DNA of 64,000 nt, taken from contig NC_090283.1 in the NCBI RefSeq assembly GCF_037392515.1, forward strand, positions 15,437,501 to 15,501,500, read 5' to 3'. Every line of letters begins with the position of its first letter. The first letter of the stretch is position 1. Of the stretch, positions 10,930 through 22,039 are shown piece by piece. The translations under genes were made by a program, and so were the position numbers. The notes under the pieces are model-generated. The model was given only the letters and a program-made list of their open reading frames with translations. It had not been told where the DNA came from and did no database searches. This DNA is from Haliotis asinina (taxonomy: Eukaryota > Mollusca > Gastropoda > Lepetellida > Haliotidae).

Positions 10930-12230
10930 TTAAAGTCGCTCGCCCATGGGCATACCCATGGGCGAAAAGTGGCCAATGGGCAGGCCCATGGGCGAGAGTA
11001 TTTAATTTCGTCCAGAATAAATGTTTTGGAGGTTGTAAATGAATGAAAAAATGTTAATAGGTATCATGACACAAATTTCAGCCCGATGTGACTTGACTAG
11101 GCTTACTGATTTTTAAAAATCTCGCCCATGTGTGAAAAACATATTGGCCCATGGACGAGAATATTTACTTTCCCTGAAAATACATGTTTTCCCCATGTTT
11201 TTCAGTTTTTAAATAAATGAAAGTATATTTATTGGTGTCGTGACACGAAAATCAGCTTATTTTGACTTAATTCTGCTAATTTAGAGCTATATTTTAAAAC
11301 CATCTCACATATGGGCGAAAATATTTGGCCCATTGGTGAGAATATTTACTTTTACTCAAATTACATTTTTTCATGTTTTGGAGGTTATAAATGGACGAAA
11401 GTAGTATCATAATACAAATATCAACTCATTTTGACCTTAATTCCGTTAATTTAGAGCGATTTTTAAAAATCTCGCCCATGGGGATATTTATTTTCTCTCG
11501 AAGTATATTTTTTCCATTCTTTGTAGTTTGTGAATGAATGCAAACATATTTATGAGTGTCACACGACATCCAACTCATTTTGACTTAATTCTGCTAATTT
11601 AGAGCGATTTAAAAACTCTCGCCCATGGGCGACAAACATTTTGACCCATGGGCGAAATATATTTTTCTCACTCAAAATAGATCTTTTTCCATGTTTTGCA
11701 GTTTGTAAATGAATGCAAGCATATCTACGAGTGTCATGACACGACATCCAACTCATTTTGACTTAATTCCGCTAATTTAGAACGATTTTAAAAACAATCT
11801 CGCCTGTAGGCCCATGGGCGAGAATATTTCCTTTTACTCCAAATACATCTTTTCCAATGTTTTGGAGGATGTAAATGAATGAAAGTGGCTTTATGAGTAT
11901 CAGGACAAAAATATTCAACTGATTTTGATTTAATTTTGCGAATTCAGTTTTTTTTTAAATATGCGAGAATAATTACTTTTACTCAAAATACATCTTTTCC
12001 TGTGGTTTGGAGGTTGAAATGAATGAGGATATATTTACAAGTATCATGGCACAAAATTAAACTCATTTTGACTTAATTCCTCTAACTATACAGGAGTCTG
12101 CACTTCCACTGCAAATACATGTTTATTTTTATTGTTTTGGAGGATGTAAATGAATGAAAGTGTGTTTACAAGTATCACTCCGGTCTTAATTTGACTAACC
12201 TCGCTCGTGGACGAAAATATTTTCATTTGC
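10930..12230. repeat. Satellite array with CGCCCATGGGCG palindromes (left arm)
   Basis: Seven to eight diverged units of roughly 150-185 bp. Each has GTAAATGAATG, ACTCATTTTGACTTAATTC, TTAGAGCGATTT and one or two copies of the self-complementary GCCCATGGGC. Some units have lost one palindrome. Confidence 0.85.
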
Positions 12231-12299
12231 TTGTTTTCTTTATTTTGCAAGCATATGGTTAAAATTTAGATGAAATTATAATGACAAATAATTTCAGTT

Positions 12300-12575
12300 T
12301 AATTTAGTGAGTTTAGTTCTATGTCGCACTCAGCAATATTCCAGCAATATGGCGGCGGTTTGTAGATAATCAAGTTTGGAACAGACAATCCAGTGATCAA
12401 CAGCATGACCATCGACCTGCTCAATCGGGAACCGATGACATGTGTCAATCAAGTCAGCGTGCCTGACCACCCGATCCCGTTAGTCGCCTCTTACGACAAG
12501 CATAGTCGCCTTTTATGGCAAGCATTGGTTCCTGAAGCCCTGTTCTACTCCAGATCTTCATAGGTCCTGAACGCA
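12300..12575 (-). mobile_element. Family-B SINE inside left arm
   Basis: Full-length type, from GTTTAGTTCTATGTCGCACTC to the GGTTCCTGAAGCCC head. The same insertion is present at the equivalent place in the other arm, so it predates formation or last homogenisation of the arms. Confidence 0.8.
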
Positions 12576-14222
12576 GAGCTATGAAGTTGAAGTTTTTGTG
12601 AAAGTACTTTCTCCAGTGACACAAAGACTATGCTGGGACACATTAATAAACAGCGTTGTGAGATCTTTAAACTGTATTGAAATATGTCTTGTCAATCCCA
12701 CTGACAATCGCCAATAACCACTTTAATATAGAATACATGGTCTGTGGTCCATAAGAACAAATAAGTAATTACAGATCCCCAACTGGGTAATTAAGGAAAG
12801 AACTCAAAATACTGTCACTTTCTGTCCAGGACATCAAGCGTCACCAGTCGTGAGCTAATGACCTTGTAAAACCCTCACAAAGGAAACACAAAGCGCCAAC
12901 ACTGTATTTCTTTCTAGGTGACACACGGTATGTTGTCAAAAGTTTCGTTGTTGAATACATTCTAACGTGAGCAATACCTTACGCTTGGAAAGTGTACCTA
13001 CCCAGTAGCTTTAAGTGTACCTACCCAGTTTAGCATGTTTCGTTTTAATATTGTGAGATCCACTTTTACTAATTCTCGTTTGTCCGTCCCAGGTTTTTCG
13101 TCGACCGAGGTTTTATGGGGTATTCTCCTATTTGTCAGAATAATCTACAACCAGGGAGCGTATATAGAGTATAACTGCTACAACAGGGATAGGTCACTCG
13201 CTGGCTTTCTTTACCATTTGTACTAATTAACATGCGCCTCGTCATGCTCCAACGCACACAGTGACTTGGTTTGTTTCCAGCGCAACTTCGGCTGCGTTTA
13301 ACAGTTTCGGTACTTGACAGTACTTCAGCCAGTTTACTGTATCAATCGAAATCTTATAATGAATGAATGAATGAAGAGCAAGATGTATATGTGAATGAAT
13401 GATAGAAATAATAAAAGAAAGAAGTACATATGTGAATGAATGAACGAATAAAAGATACACCACGGCCAGTAATTTTTAGACATTATTCAGTCGATAAAGT
13501 ATCATTTTATGACATATATATGTATGACATGTTGGACAGGTATTGGGCATATTGTGATAATTTACCATTACCATTACCATTTTCATAATGCATAAAAAAG
13601 ACACTCATTAATCTATCACTGAGTTTTGTCATTCTTTCACTCCGATACGGTCGCTAAATCCCCTCTCATCATAGTTTATGGACTCTCCCATACCCAATTC
13701 ACCTAATCCTGAGAAATCAACCAGGCATGACATACCCACATCACCTAATTAATTTTCCTAGCTATCGAGTAAACAATACATAAAATGGGAGGACACCCTG
13801 TTCACTAATGGGAGTGAGCCTTGTAGGGAGTACCCTCACTCTTACAAACCAACCGACTGGGGAGAAGCTGCCGTGTTTGTCGGGGATTCCTCTGGCTTTG
13901 CTAAATAAATCGTACATAAACATGTGATATATTTGGCTTTGATTGTGTAACTACCCACATTAAGACATTGAGACTATTCTGATTTATCGAGTAAAATACG
14001 ATTGTATAGTTTAGAGATTGAATCTTGGCATACTTTACCGGTTTTGCCACTTTTGCACTCTACCTTTTTACCTGGGGGGAGCATATTTTGGTGGTTTTGG
14101 TGTTTCATCTGTTTGTTTCGATTTATTTATTTGTTTTTGTTGTGTTTTTACTGCTAGTGGCCCAGCGAGTGAGTCTGCTTTGACTGTAAGTTTATTCTGA
14201 CGCTTGACGAGAGGGACATGAA

Positions 14223-15399
14223 CAAGAACATATATGGAGCCCCTGCATCAATACATATTTAAGACTAAAGGTTCTGAAAAATTATTCTAGACCAACTGGT
14301 AAAATGAAATTGCAAGTTCAAGTTCATAAGCACGTAGAGGGCACATTTAAAGGGAAAAGCATGCATCCATGGCAGTCAGTGAACCGTGAAGCAGTGATTC
14401 GAATCGACTATAGTCAGTACCATGTTAATAAAATACATTATTTTAGTTTGTTTTGATGCTATATTGACATAAAATGAGATTTAAACATTCGTTATGGTAA
14501 ATACGGTGTAGCATTCCCATTTTATCCACCGATCCGAATGGTAGTATCCTCTTTTGGTTCACACCCGGACTGTCAACTGTTTGATCGAATACACAACCGG
14601 ACTGTCGAAAAGCAGTGGAGTGTGAGTGTCGACAGGCTTGGAGAACTTGCGCCTAAGAATAGCAGAAGAATCGGCTCTACTCTAATTAACGAGGGAGAAC
14701 ACATACACAAAGACATCGGTGAAAAAATGGAGCTGTGGAACCAATTCCTGAATGATAGTCGTCGCACGAACCGTAATCGAGAAAGTTGGCATCATCGTGA
14801 ATCAAGGGTCTGTGAGCAGTGTAAACTGTATATTGTAACAAATGGCCACAGTAAAGAACTTGACAGAAAGTTTCAGCGTCTCAAGGACCAGTTTCAGAGA
14901 CAAGAGATTTCCATAATGAGCTGTGCTGATCAGACTGTCTACCTTGTTCATAATGGTCACATTAAATCATGTACTGTTTAACGTATTTTGTTTACCTTCT
15001 TGTCCGGTGTGTTAACGCCACATTGTTAACGCTGGGTTACCTCCTTACGTATTGGCCGAAACATTTACAAAATTTCAATTTTCGACAGCCCAGGTGCGTT
15101 GTTTGTTTACGGAGTTAGAGGATTATGAGGCATGGTCGACTAGATTTCTTTGTTTAACTAATCCCACACGGCCTTCACAAATAGAGAGAATGATTTCTGT
15201 TCAGTTATGACATTGCTGTTCTCCGTATGTCTCCATTTCTCTACACATCTCCAAGATGTTGTGTTTTTTTTGTGTTTCGTAAACACTGATTGGGACTGGT
15301 GAACAAGTTTTACAGTTTTTATCAATACTTCAGCCATACAACATATAATACAAAATATAAATGCAGCACGTGTCGTCATCCATATGAACTATCACATAA
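14223..15399. other. Unique part of the palindrome spacer
   Basis: Not repeated in either arm and not recognisable as LINE sequence. It holds one ORF (14538-14981). The rest has no visible feature. Confidence 0.5.
14538..14981 (+). CDS. Hypothetical ORF in palindrome spacer
   Basis: 147 codons, a length uncommon by chance in this AT-rich DNA. The C-terminal half is charged and helix-prone (HSKELDRKFQRLKDQFQRQE) with a CEQC pair near residue 93. I recognise no family. It may be an exon, since TTTTATCCACCGATCCG precedes it, or a remnant of a gene carried by the element whose ends are the palindrome arms. A shorter segment near 19461-19600 (plus strand) also reads as open, helix-rich sequence containing NFERLQTNSANCLNN, and could be another piece of the same lost gene. 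Both are speculative. Confidence 0.25.
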   Translation: MVVSSFGSHPDCQLFDRIHNRTVEKQWSVSVDRLGELAPKNSRRIGSTLINEGEHIHKDIGEKMELWNQFLNDSRRTNRNRESWHHRESRVCEQCKLYIVTNGHSKELDRKFQRLKDQFQRQEISIMSCADQTVYLVHNGHIKSCTV

Positions 15400-16968
15400 T
15401 AACATCAGCCGCTATTGTCTTTTGATCCTGTCTGTGATGTTGATATTAGGAAGATCGTTATGTCCTCCAAGATAACTTCTTGTCCCTTGGATCCTGTACC
15501 CACCAAGTTCTTCGTGAAAATTCCTGACACTCATCTACCCACAATCACCAGTATTATCAACAAAAGTCTGGAAACCGGCATCTTTCCATCCAGCTTCAAA
15601 ACCGCTGTGATAAAGCCACTTATAAAAAGGCCTTCATTAGATTCTGAACAGTATTTATACTATAGACCACTTTCAAACTTATCTTTTTTGTCTAAAGTAC
15701 TAGAGAAAGTTGTGAGACACCAGTTAATTCATCACCTGAACAAATTTCAGTTAATGGATAAGCACCAATCTGCGTACAGAGCATCACACAGTACAGAAAC
15801 AGCTTTGAATTGCGTGTTGAACAAAGTCATTACTGCTGTTGACTACAACAACAATGCCTTGCTTGCTATGCTGGACATTTCGTCTGCTTTTGATACAATT
15901 GACCATGACAGGTTCATGAATCGACTACATACTGAGTTTGGTATCTCTGGAACTGTTCTAAACTGGTGCCTATCCTACCTGTCTGACAGGTCTCAGTATG
16001 TGCAAATTGGTGATCTCCAATCATCTCCTTCAGTGCTAAAATGCGGGGTACCCCATGGATCTGTGTTGGGGCCAGTCCTCTTCACGATGTATACCAAATC
16101 CTTGGGTCACCTTATTGCACAGCACCAGGTCATTAGCCATTTCTATGCTGATGATTCACAACTGGTTGACAAAATGGATTTGTCTGAGGATAATCAAGCC
16201 TCCACCATGCAAAACATGGAGTTGTGCCTCAGTGACGTCAAGTCATGGATGACATCAAATATGCTGAAAATGAATGACAGTAAAACAGAGGCTATAGTGT
16301 TCGGTCCACCTGCCAGGCTGTAAAAGTGTCGCTTTGATCATCTTCAGATTGGAGACATCTCCATCCCTTTCTCCACTGTTGTGAGAAATCTGGGAGTCTA
16401 CTTAGACAACAGTCTCTCCATGGAAATTCACGTAAATCAGCTGTGCAAAACTATTCATTATCATCTCCGTAATATATCCAGCATTCGCCACCAACTCACC
16501 CAAGACACCACGGCTCTGCTTGTTCGCTCCCTGATACTATCAAGATTGGACTATTGCAACAGTCTGCTCACACGTACCTCCAAAACCCAGATAAAGCACC
16601 TGTAATCTCTCCAAAATAAAGCTGCCCGTCTTGTTACCAGCTCTAAGCCCTCCTGTGACATACATTGTATTCTGGTGCTCGCTCTTTTGCTTCTGTTGCA
16701 ACTGCACTATGGAACTCACTTCCACGTAAAGTACGTGCAGCTCCATCTCTTCAAGCTTTCAAGCGTAACCTCAAGACACACATTTTCAGCCAATACAAAC
16801 AATAACTTTCTCGAAGCTTGTATTTACGACCCTTTTTCTCATGTGTCTTTTGATATGTTGTTTTTAACTGTTTTGTGTGCGCTTTGAGCATGCCCCTAAG
16901 TGGCATGGAGCATTGCACAGTATAAGTACCCTCATTATTATTAATATTATTATTATTATTATTTACAG
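15400..16968 (+). mobile_element. L2/CR1-like non-LTR retrotransposon, 5' truncated
   Basis: Begins mid-ORF and ends in an ATT-repeat tail (about 16937-16965), preceded by the block CATGCCCCTAAGTGGCATGG, as is usual for L2-like elements. It contains the reverse transcriptase and the C-terminal region of ORF2; endonuclease and ORF1 are missing, consistent with incomplete reverse transcription at insertion. It lies in the spacer of the giant inverted repeat, next to an oppositely oriented R4-like LINE. Confidence 0.85.
15403..16604 (+). pseudogene. Reverse transcriptase of L2/CR1-like LINE (broken)
   Basis: Copies LINE RNA into DNA at the target site. The frame opens with HQPLLSFDPVCDVDIRKIV and shows the ordered RT motifs: SCPLDPVPTKF (motif 0/1), HQSAYRASHSTETAL (motif 2), LDISSAFDTIDHDRF with the first catalytic Asp, CGVPHGSVLGPVLF (motif B; usually PQGS, here PHGS) and FYADDSQL with the catalytic Asp pair. 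An in-frame stop at 16321-16323 interrupts it, then the same frame continues through RNLGVYLDNSLSM and LSRLDYCNSLL until a stop at 16603. A further fragment, GARSFASVATALWNSLP..., is readable near 16676-16807 after an apparent small deletion. It is dead by these breaks although the catalytic residues survive. Confidence 0.9.
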
Positions 16969-17107
16969 ATTAAGATAGAAATGCAGCAGAGACGGTTTGG
17001 GTGATCCTGGCACAGTCAGGCTGGCCAAGCTCATCATCAGCTCAGGGCCCTCGCCCCCTCTACACGCAGCAAAGACAGCGAATGGGACTTCTCCCAGGAA
17101 ACACTGC

Positions 17108-18022
17108 CTAGTCGAACCCACCAAGAACTTTCTGGAGAATATGGAGGCTCCCCAACACTGCAGCCTTCTGCATTACCCAGATTGTCAGAAGGGCTGTGCT
17201 CTTGGTGGAGAACCCGGGCACCCTCCTGATCTGCGCCAAGAGATCAGGAGGTACCAAACCAAGGGCACCGAGAACAATGGGGAGCCTGACGACCTTGTAC
17301 TTCGGATGCAAGCGAGACATTTCAAAGGCGAGGTCCGCATATTTATCATGCTTTTCCTGAATTTTGCCAATCACATTGCTGTCAAAAGGGACAGAAAATT
17401 CAATGATATAAATAATTTCATTGGCTTTATCGAAAAGAACAAGATCAGGTTTGTTGGCTGGAATTCGCCTCAGGCTGTATATTGGCCTATTCCACAGAAG
17501 CTTAAAAGCATCATTTTCCAGGACGCCATGGACATGTTCAGGGTTGTACCATGGATGGACCTCGGAATCAAAGCCACAGGCATGGCGAAGACGATAATAA
17601 AAGCAGCGAGCCATGCCATCATGTCTTTTAAGATATGCTGTTTGTGCCAAGGAAGGGCATCCACTAACAAGGTGTTGGACAGTCTCTGTAAATTCATTGC
17701 AAAGACGACATTTCATATTGATATTTTCATTAAGAATCACATTCTGGCGATTGCGAGTGGGAAGTGACTGGTCTTGAGCAGCAAAAAGGAAGCCCTCAGT
17801 TTCACATTTGAGACCAGACGACTTCATGCTGGCAAAGGAGTCGGTTGGATTGCTGTTCTGTTCCACACACTGTATGTACACTCGGTGCAATGGCTTCTCA
17901 GACAGCTTCTCCACAAAGGACCGACTCTGGGCAGACTTGGTGAAGGACTTCACCTGGTTTACTCCCATCGCTGTACCGTCCAGGAGTACATCGCCATCAA
18001 CAAAATCAACTTCATATTTCAA
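17108..18022 (-). pseudogene. CCHC knuckle and restriction-like endonuclease of R4-like LINE
   Basis: C-terminal part of the single ORF. A zinc knuckle C-x2-C-x7-H-x4-C (CRLCNEFTETVQHLVSGC) is followed by the endonuclease with KPDLVLFDK, then YIIEFSVPFD and KHDKYADL, the PD...(E)x...K arrangement that nicks target DNA in R2-type elements. The conserved LPIVLGALG end block is present. In the family this nuclease usually gives sequence-specific insertion. The segment is open for 304 codons, but it is separated from the RT by frameshifts, so no functional fusion protein is made. Confidence 0.85.
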
Positions 18023-18173
18023 ATTGTGTCCAAAACCTTGGCACGCTTAAAACAGCTGTGGAATTCCTTGCTTTCATCATGAGTCTTGACGTGCATCAAC
18101 AGAGGACCATCCGATAAATAAATATGTGCAAAGGTACACAATAAAATTCTGTCATGAAGAGCTTCCACGTTAA

Positions 18174-18470
18174 TCAAACCCAAATCAAATTGATTGGTAT
18201 ATATAAACGATTAAGAGAGGAACGAGGGTGGTGTGCTCTGTTATCAGACATGATCCATCTAGTCAGGCGGTCAAGACCCTGGATGTCTTGTTTTGTCCTG
18301 TCAACTACGCCAAAGGAATAAGCAAGGACTGGCACAGCAAAAGTATTGGTGGCTTTGAGCTTGTTTCGAGCATTTAATTCAGAGCTCCAGATTTTCTTTA
18401 AACGAGATTTATACTCAGCCCGAAGTTTATCTTGAATCTGGGCATTCTGGAGCTTGTCTCGAACTTGCAT
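18174..18470 (-). pseudogene. Thumb/linker segment of R4-like LINE
   Basis: Reads EYKSRLKKIWSSELNARNK, FAVPVLAYSFGVVD and LDRLTRWIMS, the conserved post-RT region of R2/R4-type proteins. Its frame differs from both the RT segment upstream and the nuclease segment downstream, which places frameshifts near 18480 and 18100-18175. Confidence 0.8.
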
Positions 18471-19406
18471 TCCAAGATAGGTGCAGGCCTGATTTCCACA
18501 AGATGCTCAATAACTCTTTCCCCTTGTAACTTGACCGATCCATCAGTATTTACCTTGCCTCGTTTCAAATGAAGAGTATTACATTTGTCGAGTCCAAATG
18601 TCATGCCAACATCATTAGAGAAGGACTCGACAAGGAGAACCTGTTCTTTCAAACTGGTATCTCCTTTGGCAAGGAGCTCGATGTCATCCATGTAGAGGAG
18701 ATGAGTAAGAGGTGTTGGAGATCTGTGCTGAGGAGGACCGAGATGGTAACCTTCCTCCCTATTGAGCAGGAAACTCAAAGGATTTAGAGACAGACAAAAA
18801 AGCAAAGGACTGAAGGAGTCCCCCTGGAAAATTCCCCTTCTGATTGGAATAGATTCTGAAGTCTGCACCTCTCCTTGCGAGTACATCTCAAGTTGAGTCG
18901 ACCAGCAACTCATTAAAGACTTGAGTAAATCAAGTAGTCGCTCAGGGAGGTCAATACACTGAAGAGACTCCAGAATCCATTCATGAGGGACAGAGTCATT
19001 TGCTTTTATGTAGTCAATCCAGCACATAGAGAGGTTGCGATGATACGTTTTAGCCTCTTCCAAAATCATTTTCTGTGCACGAAGTTGATCCTTGCACCCC
19101 CAACATCCCTTTCTCGCCCCCTTCTGCTCTCTGTAAATTATCTCACTGGACGAGCAAAAAGATGACACGAGGTTCGTCAAACACCCTGTGAATAATTTGT
19201 ATTGAGTATTTAGACATGTGACAGTGCGGAAGTGTTTGGGATCAGTCAAGTCTCCTTTTTTGGGGAGAAGTATTGTACGACCTTTGCAGAACCATGGAGG
19301 AACATCACATGTATCCACAAGAGAACTGAAACAGTGAAGTAGTGGTGCTTGGACACAGGGAAACAGTTTCCAATACCGGTTTTGAATGCCATCAGGCCCT
19401 GGTTAT
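18398..19406 (-). pseudogene. Reverse transcriptase of R4-like LINE (broken)
   Basis: Starts with GPDGIQNRYWK and PPWFCKGRTILLPKKGDL, then CWIDYIKANDSVPHEW (motif A, where AFDSVPH is usual; the motif Asp is D of IDY), RRGIFQGDSFSPLLF (motif B; usually GVxQGD) and LLYMDDIELLAKG with the YMDD-type catalytic pair. It extends into the fingers/palm end GMTFGLDKCNTLHLKRG. The segment is frameshifted out of the thumb near 18480. Family: RT of an RLE-type LINE that performs target-primed reverse transcription in the nucleus. Confidence 0.85.
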
Positions 19407-19410
19407 ATGC

Positions 19411-19811
19411 TGGTTATATGTTCATTGTGAGTATATATTTGTGGTAAAAAGGGAGAATGTATCTTGTGGAAAAGAATTTTGAAAGACTGCAGACCAACAG
19501 TGCCAACTGTCTCAACAACATAATTTCTAACATACTTAGAGACCACAACCATGGACCTGTACACATCGAAGCCACGGTAAATCTTTTCAACTGTAGCAAA
19601 AATAGCGAAATTTCATAAAAAGATAGAAAACGCAAAATCAATCTTGAATATTCTTCGTATTCCTCATAGCCCAATATAAAGATTACACACAAAGTATTGA
19701 TACTTTAATCTATAGTTTAAACTAATCTCTTCAAGTAATCGTGACACAACATGCATATCAATGCCGCTCCATACCAATAATATAATTCCATAACATACAT
19801 GTTAACAACAC
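19411..19811. other. Right unique part of palindrome spacer
   Basis: Not part of either LINE or arm. A plus-strand stretch near 19461-19600 reads open and helix-rich, but no family is recognised. Confidence 0.4.
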
Positions 19812-20544
19812 TTCATGTCCCGCTCGTCAAACGTCAGAATAAATTTACAGTTATCAAAGCAGACTCACTCTCTGGGCCGCTAGCCGTTAAAAAACAAAAC
19901 AAATAAATCAATAAATCTAAACAAATAGATGAAATACTTAAAAACACCAAAACATGCTAGCAAAACCGGTAAGATATGCCAAGATTCAATCTCTAAACTA
20001 TGCAATCGTATTTTACTCGATAAATCAGAATAGTCTCAATGTCTTAATGTGGGTAGTTACGCAATCAAAGCAAAATATTTTACATGTTTATGTACGATTT
20101 ATTTAGCAAAGCCAGAGGAATCCCCGACAAACACGGCAGCTTCTCCCCAGTCGGTTGGTTTGTAAGAGTGAGGGTACTCCCTACAAGGCTCACTCCCATA
20201 TAGTGAACAAGGTGTCCTCCCATTTTATGTATTGTTTACTCGATAGCTAGGAAAATTAATTAGGTGATGTGGGTATGTCATGCCTGGTTGATTTCTCAGG
20301 ATTAGGTGAATTGGGTATGGGAGAGTCCATATACTATGATCAGAGGGGATTTAGCGACCGTATCGGAGTGAAAGAATGACAAAACTCAGTGATAGATTAA
20401 TGAGTGTCTTTTTTATGCATTATGAAAATGGTAATGGTAATGGTAAATTATCACAAAATGCTCAATACCTGTCCAACATGCCATACATATATATGTCATA
20501 AAATGATAATTCATTGACTGAATAATACCTAAAAATTACTTTTA

Positions 20545-20925
20545 TGATGTGTATAACGTCACATTTTAGTTAAAAGTTGCATGCGTTGAGCTTGTTAGAT
20601 GTTTTAAAGATTAATGGAAAAGGTAGAGAAGGACACCCGCACTTAGCCTGCTCCAGTGAGACGCCACGGTTCAGTGGTTACAGCTACATGACCTTCTGTG
20701 CTCTCTGCTCATTATATTAAGGATGGTGATGTAGATGAAGATTACGCAGGAAAATAAGGTGATGTGGGTATACTACGTCAACAGGTAGCTGTGCAGTCAA
20801 TCAGATAGTTTGTTGAAAACTGTCTGAAAATTGTTATGCCTGACCAGGGAGACTATAATCAGCTGACCTTAACTCATGTGATCTAACGATAGTGTTGCAT
20901 TATTTAGCATGTTTAGGAAGGGATG
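20545..20925. mobile_element. Insertion specific to the right arm
   Basis: Segment absent from the left arm at the equivalent point (near 13462). It contains CAGGAAAATAAGGTGATGTGGG, a phrase related to 50030-50110 and to 13728-13757, suggesting a dispersed repeat. Ends and target duplication are not resolved. Confidence 0.45.
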
Positions 20926-21744
20926 GCGGTGGTGTGTCTCTTATTCTTTCATTCATTCACATATACATCTTGCTCTTAATTATTATTATAATTCATTCGT
21001 TCATTGTAAGATTTCGACTGATACAGTAAACTGGCTAAAGTACTATTAAACGCAGCCGAAGTCGCGCTGGAAACGAACCAAGTCACTGTGTGCGCTGGAG
21101 CATGACGAGGCACACGTTAATTAGTACAAATGGTAAAGAAAGCAAGCCAGTGACCTATTCCTATTGTAGACTATTCCTGGTCTGACAAATAGGAGAATGT
21201 CCTATAAAACCTCGGTCGAAGAAAAACCTGGGGCGGACAAACGAGAATTAGTAAAAGTGGATCTCACAATATTAAAACGAAACATGCTAAACTGGGTAGG
21301 TACACTTAAAACTACTGGGTAGGCACACTTTCCAAGGGTAAGGTATTGCTCACGTTAGAATGCATTCAACAACGAAACTTTTGACAACATACCGTGTGTC
21401 ACCTAGAAAGAAATACAGTGTTGGCGCTTTGTGTTTCCTTTGTGAGGGTTTTACAAGGTCATTAGCTCACGACTGGTGACGCTTGATGTCCTGGACAGAA
21501 AGTGACAGTATTTTGAGTTCTTTCCTTAATTACCCAGTTGGGGATCTGTAATTACTTATTTGTTCTTATGGACCACAGACCATGTATTCTATATTAAAGT
21601 GGTTATTGGCGATTGTCAGTGGGATTGACAAGACATATTTCAATACAGTTTAAAGATCTCACAACGCTGTTTATTAATGTGTCCCAGCATAGTCTTTGTG
21701 CCACTGGAGTAAGGACTTTCACAAATAACTTCAACTTCATAGCT

Positions 21745-21975
21745 CTGCGTTCAGGACCTATGAAGATCTGGAGTAGAACAGGGCTTCAGGAACCAATGCT
21801 TGCCATTAAAGGCGACTATGCTTGTCGTAAGAGGCGACTAAGGGGATCGGGTGGTCAGGCATGCTGACTTGATTGACACATGTCATCGGTTCCCGATTGA
21901 GCAGGTCGATGGTCATGCTGTTGATCACTGGATTGTCTGTTCCAAACTTGTTCCCAACTAAACTCACTAAATTAA
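21745..21975 (+). mobile_element. Family-B SINE inside right arm
   Basis: Counterpart of the SINE at 12300-12575, with the ATGCTTGTCGTAAGAGGCG head and GTTGATCACTGGATTGTC block. The part corresponding to the middle of the left copy (GCAATATTCCAGC region) is deleted. Confidence 0.8.
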
Positions 21976-22039
21976 ACTGAAATTATTTGTCATTATAATT
22001 TCATCTAAATTTTAACCATATGCTTGCAAAATAAAGAAA

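Larger units (their letters stand above)
10764..14222. repeat. Left arm of giant inverted repeat
   Basis: About 3.46 kb that recurs in inverted orientation at 19812-23452. Between 12630 and 12960 I see essentially no difference from the other arm; the satellite part is more diverged. The outer limit is near ACACGTCACAATTTAA and the inner limit is at GGGACATGAA (14213-14222). It contains a satellite array, one SINE and non-coding sequence; small ORFs inside are not supported as genes. It sits within the intron of the chitin-binding gene. Confidence 0.9.
16985..19410 (-). mobile_element. R4/Dong-like (R2-superfamily) LINE, truncated
   Basis: Minus-strand element retaining the RT, thumb region, CCHC knuckle and restriction-like endonuclease in the order typical of R2/R4/NeSL-type elements, which encode one ORF. 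The 5' end is lost at about 19410, just before the PGPDGIQNRYWKLF motif; the 3' UTR runs to about 16985. It abuts the ATT tail of the L2-like element. Confidence 0.85.

Noticed and set aside
13035..13226. 63-codon ORF in the left palindrome arm
   Set aside because: The matching right-arm sequence has a deletion and substitutions that break the frame, so coding constraint is unlikely.
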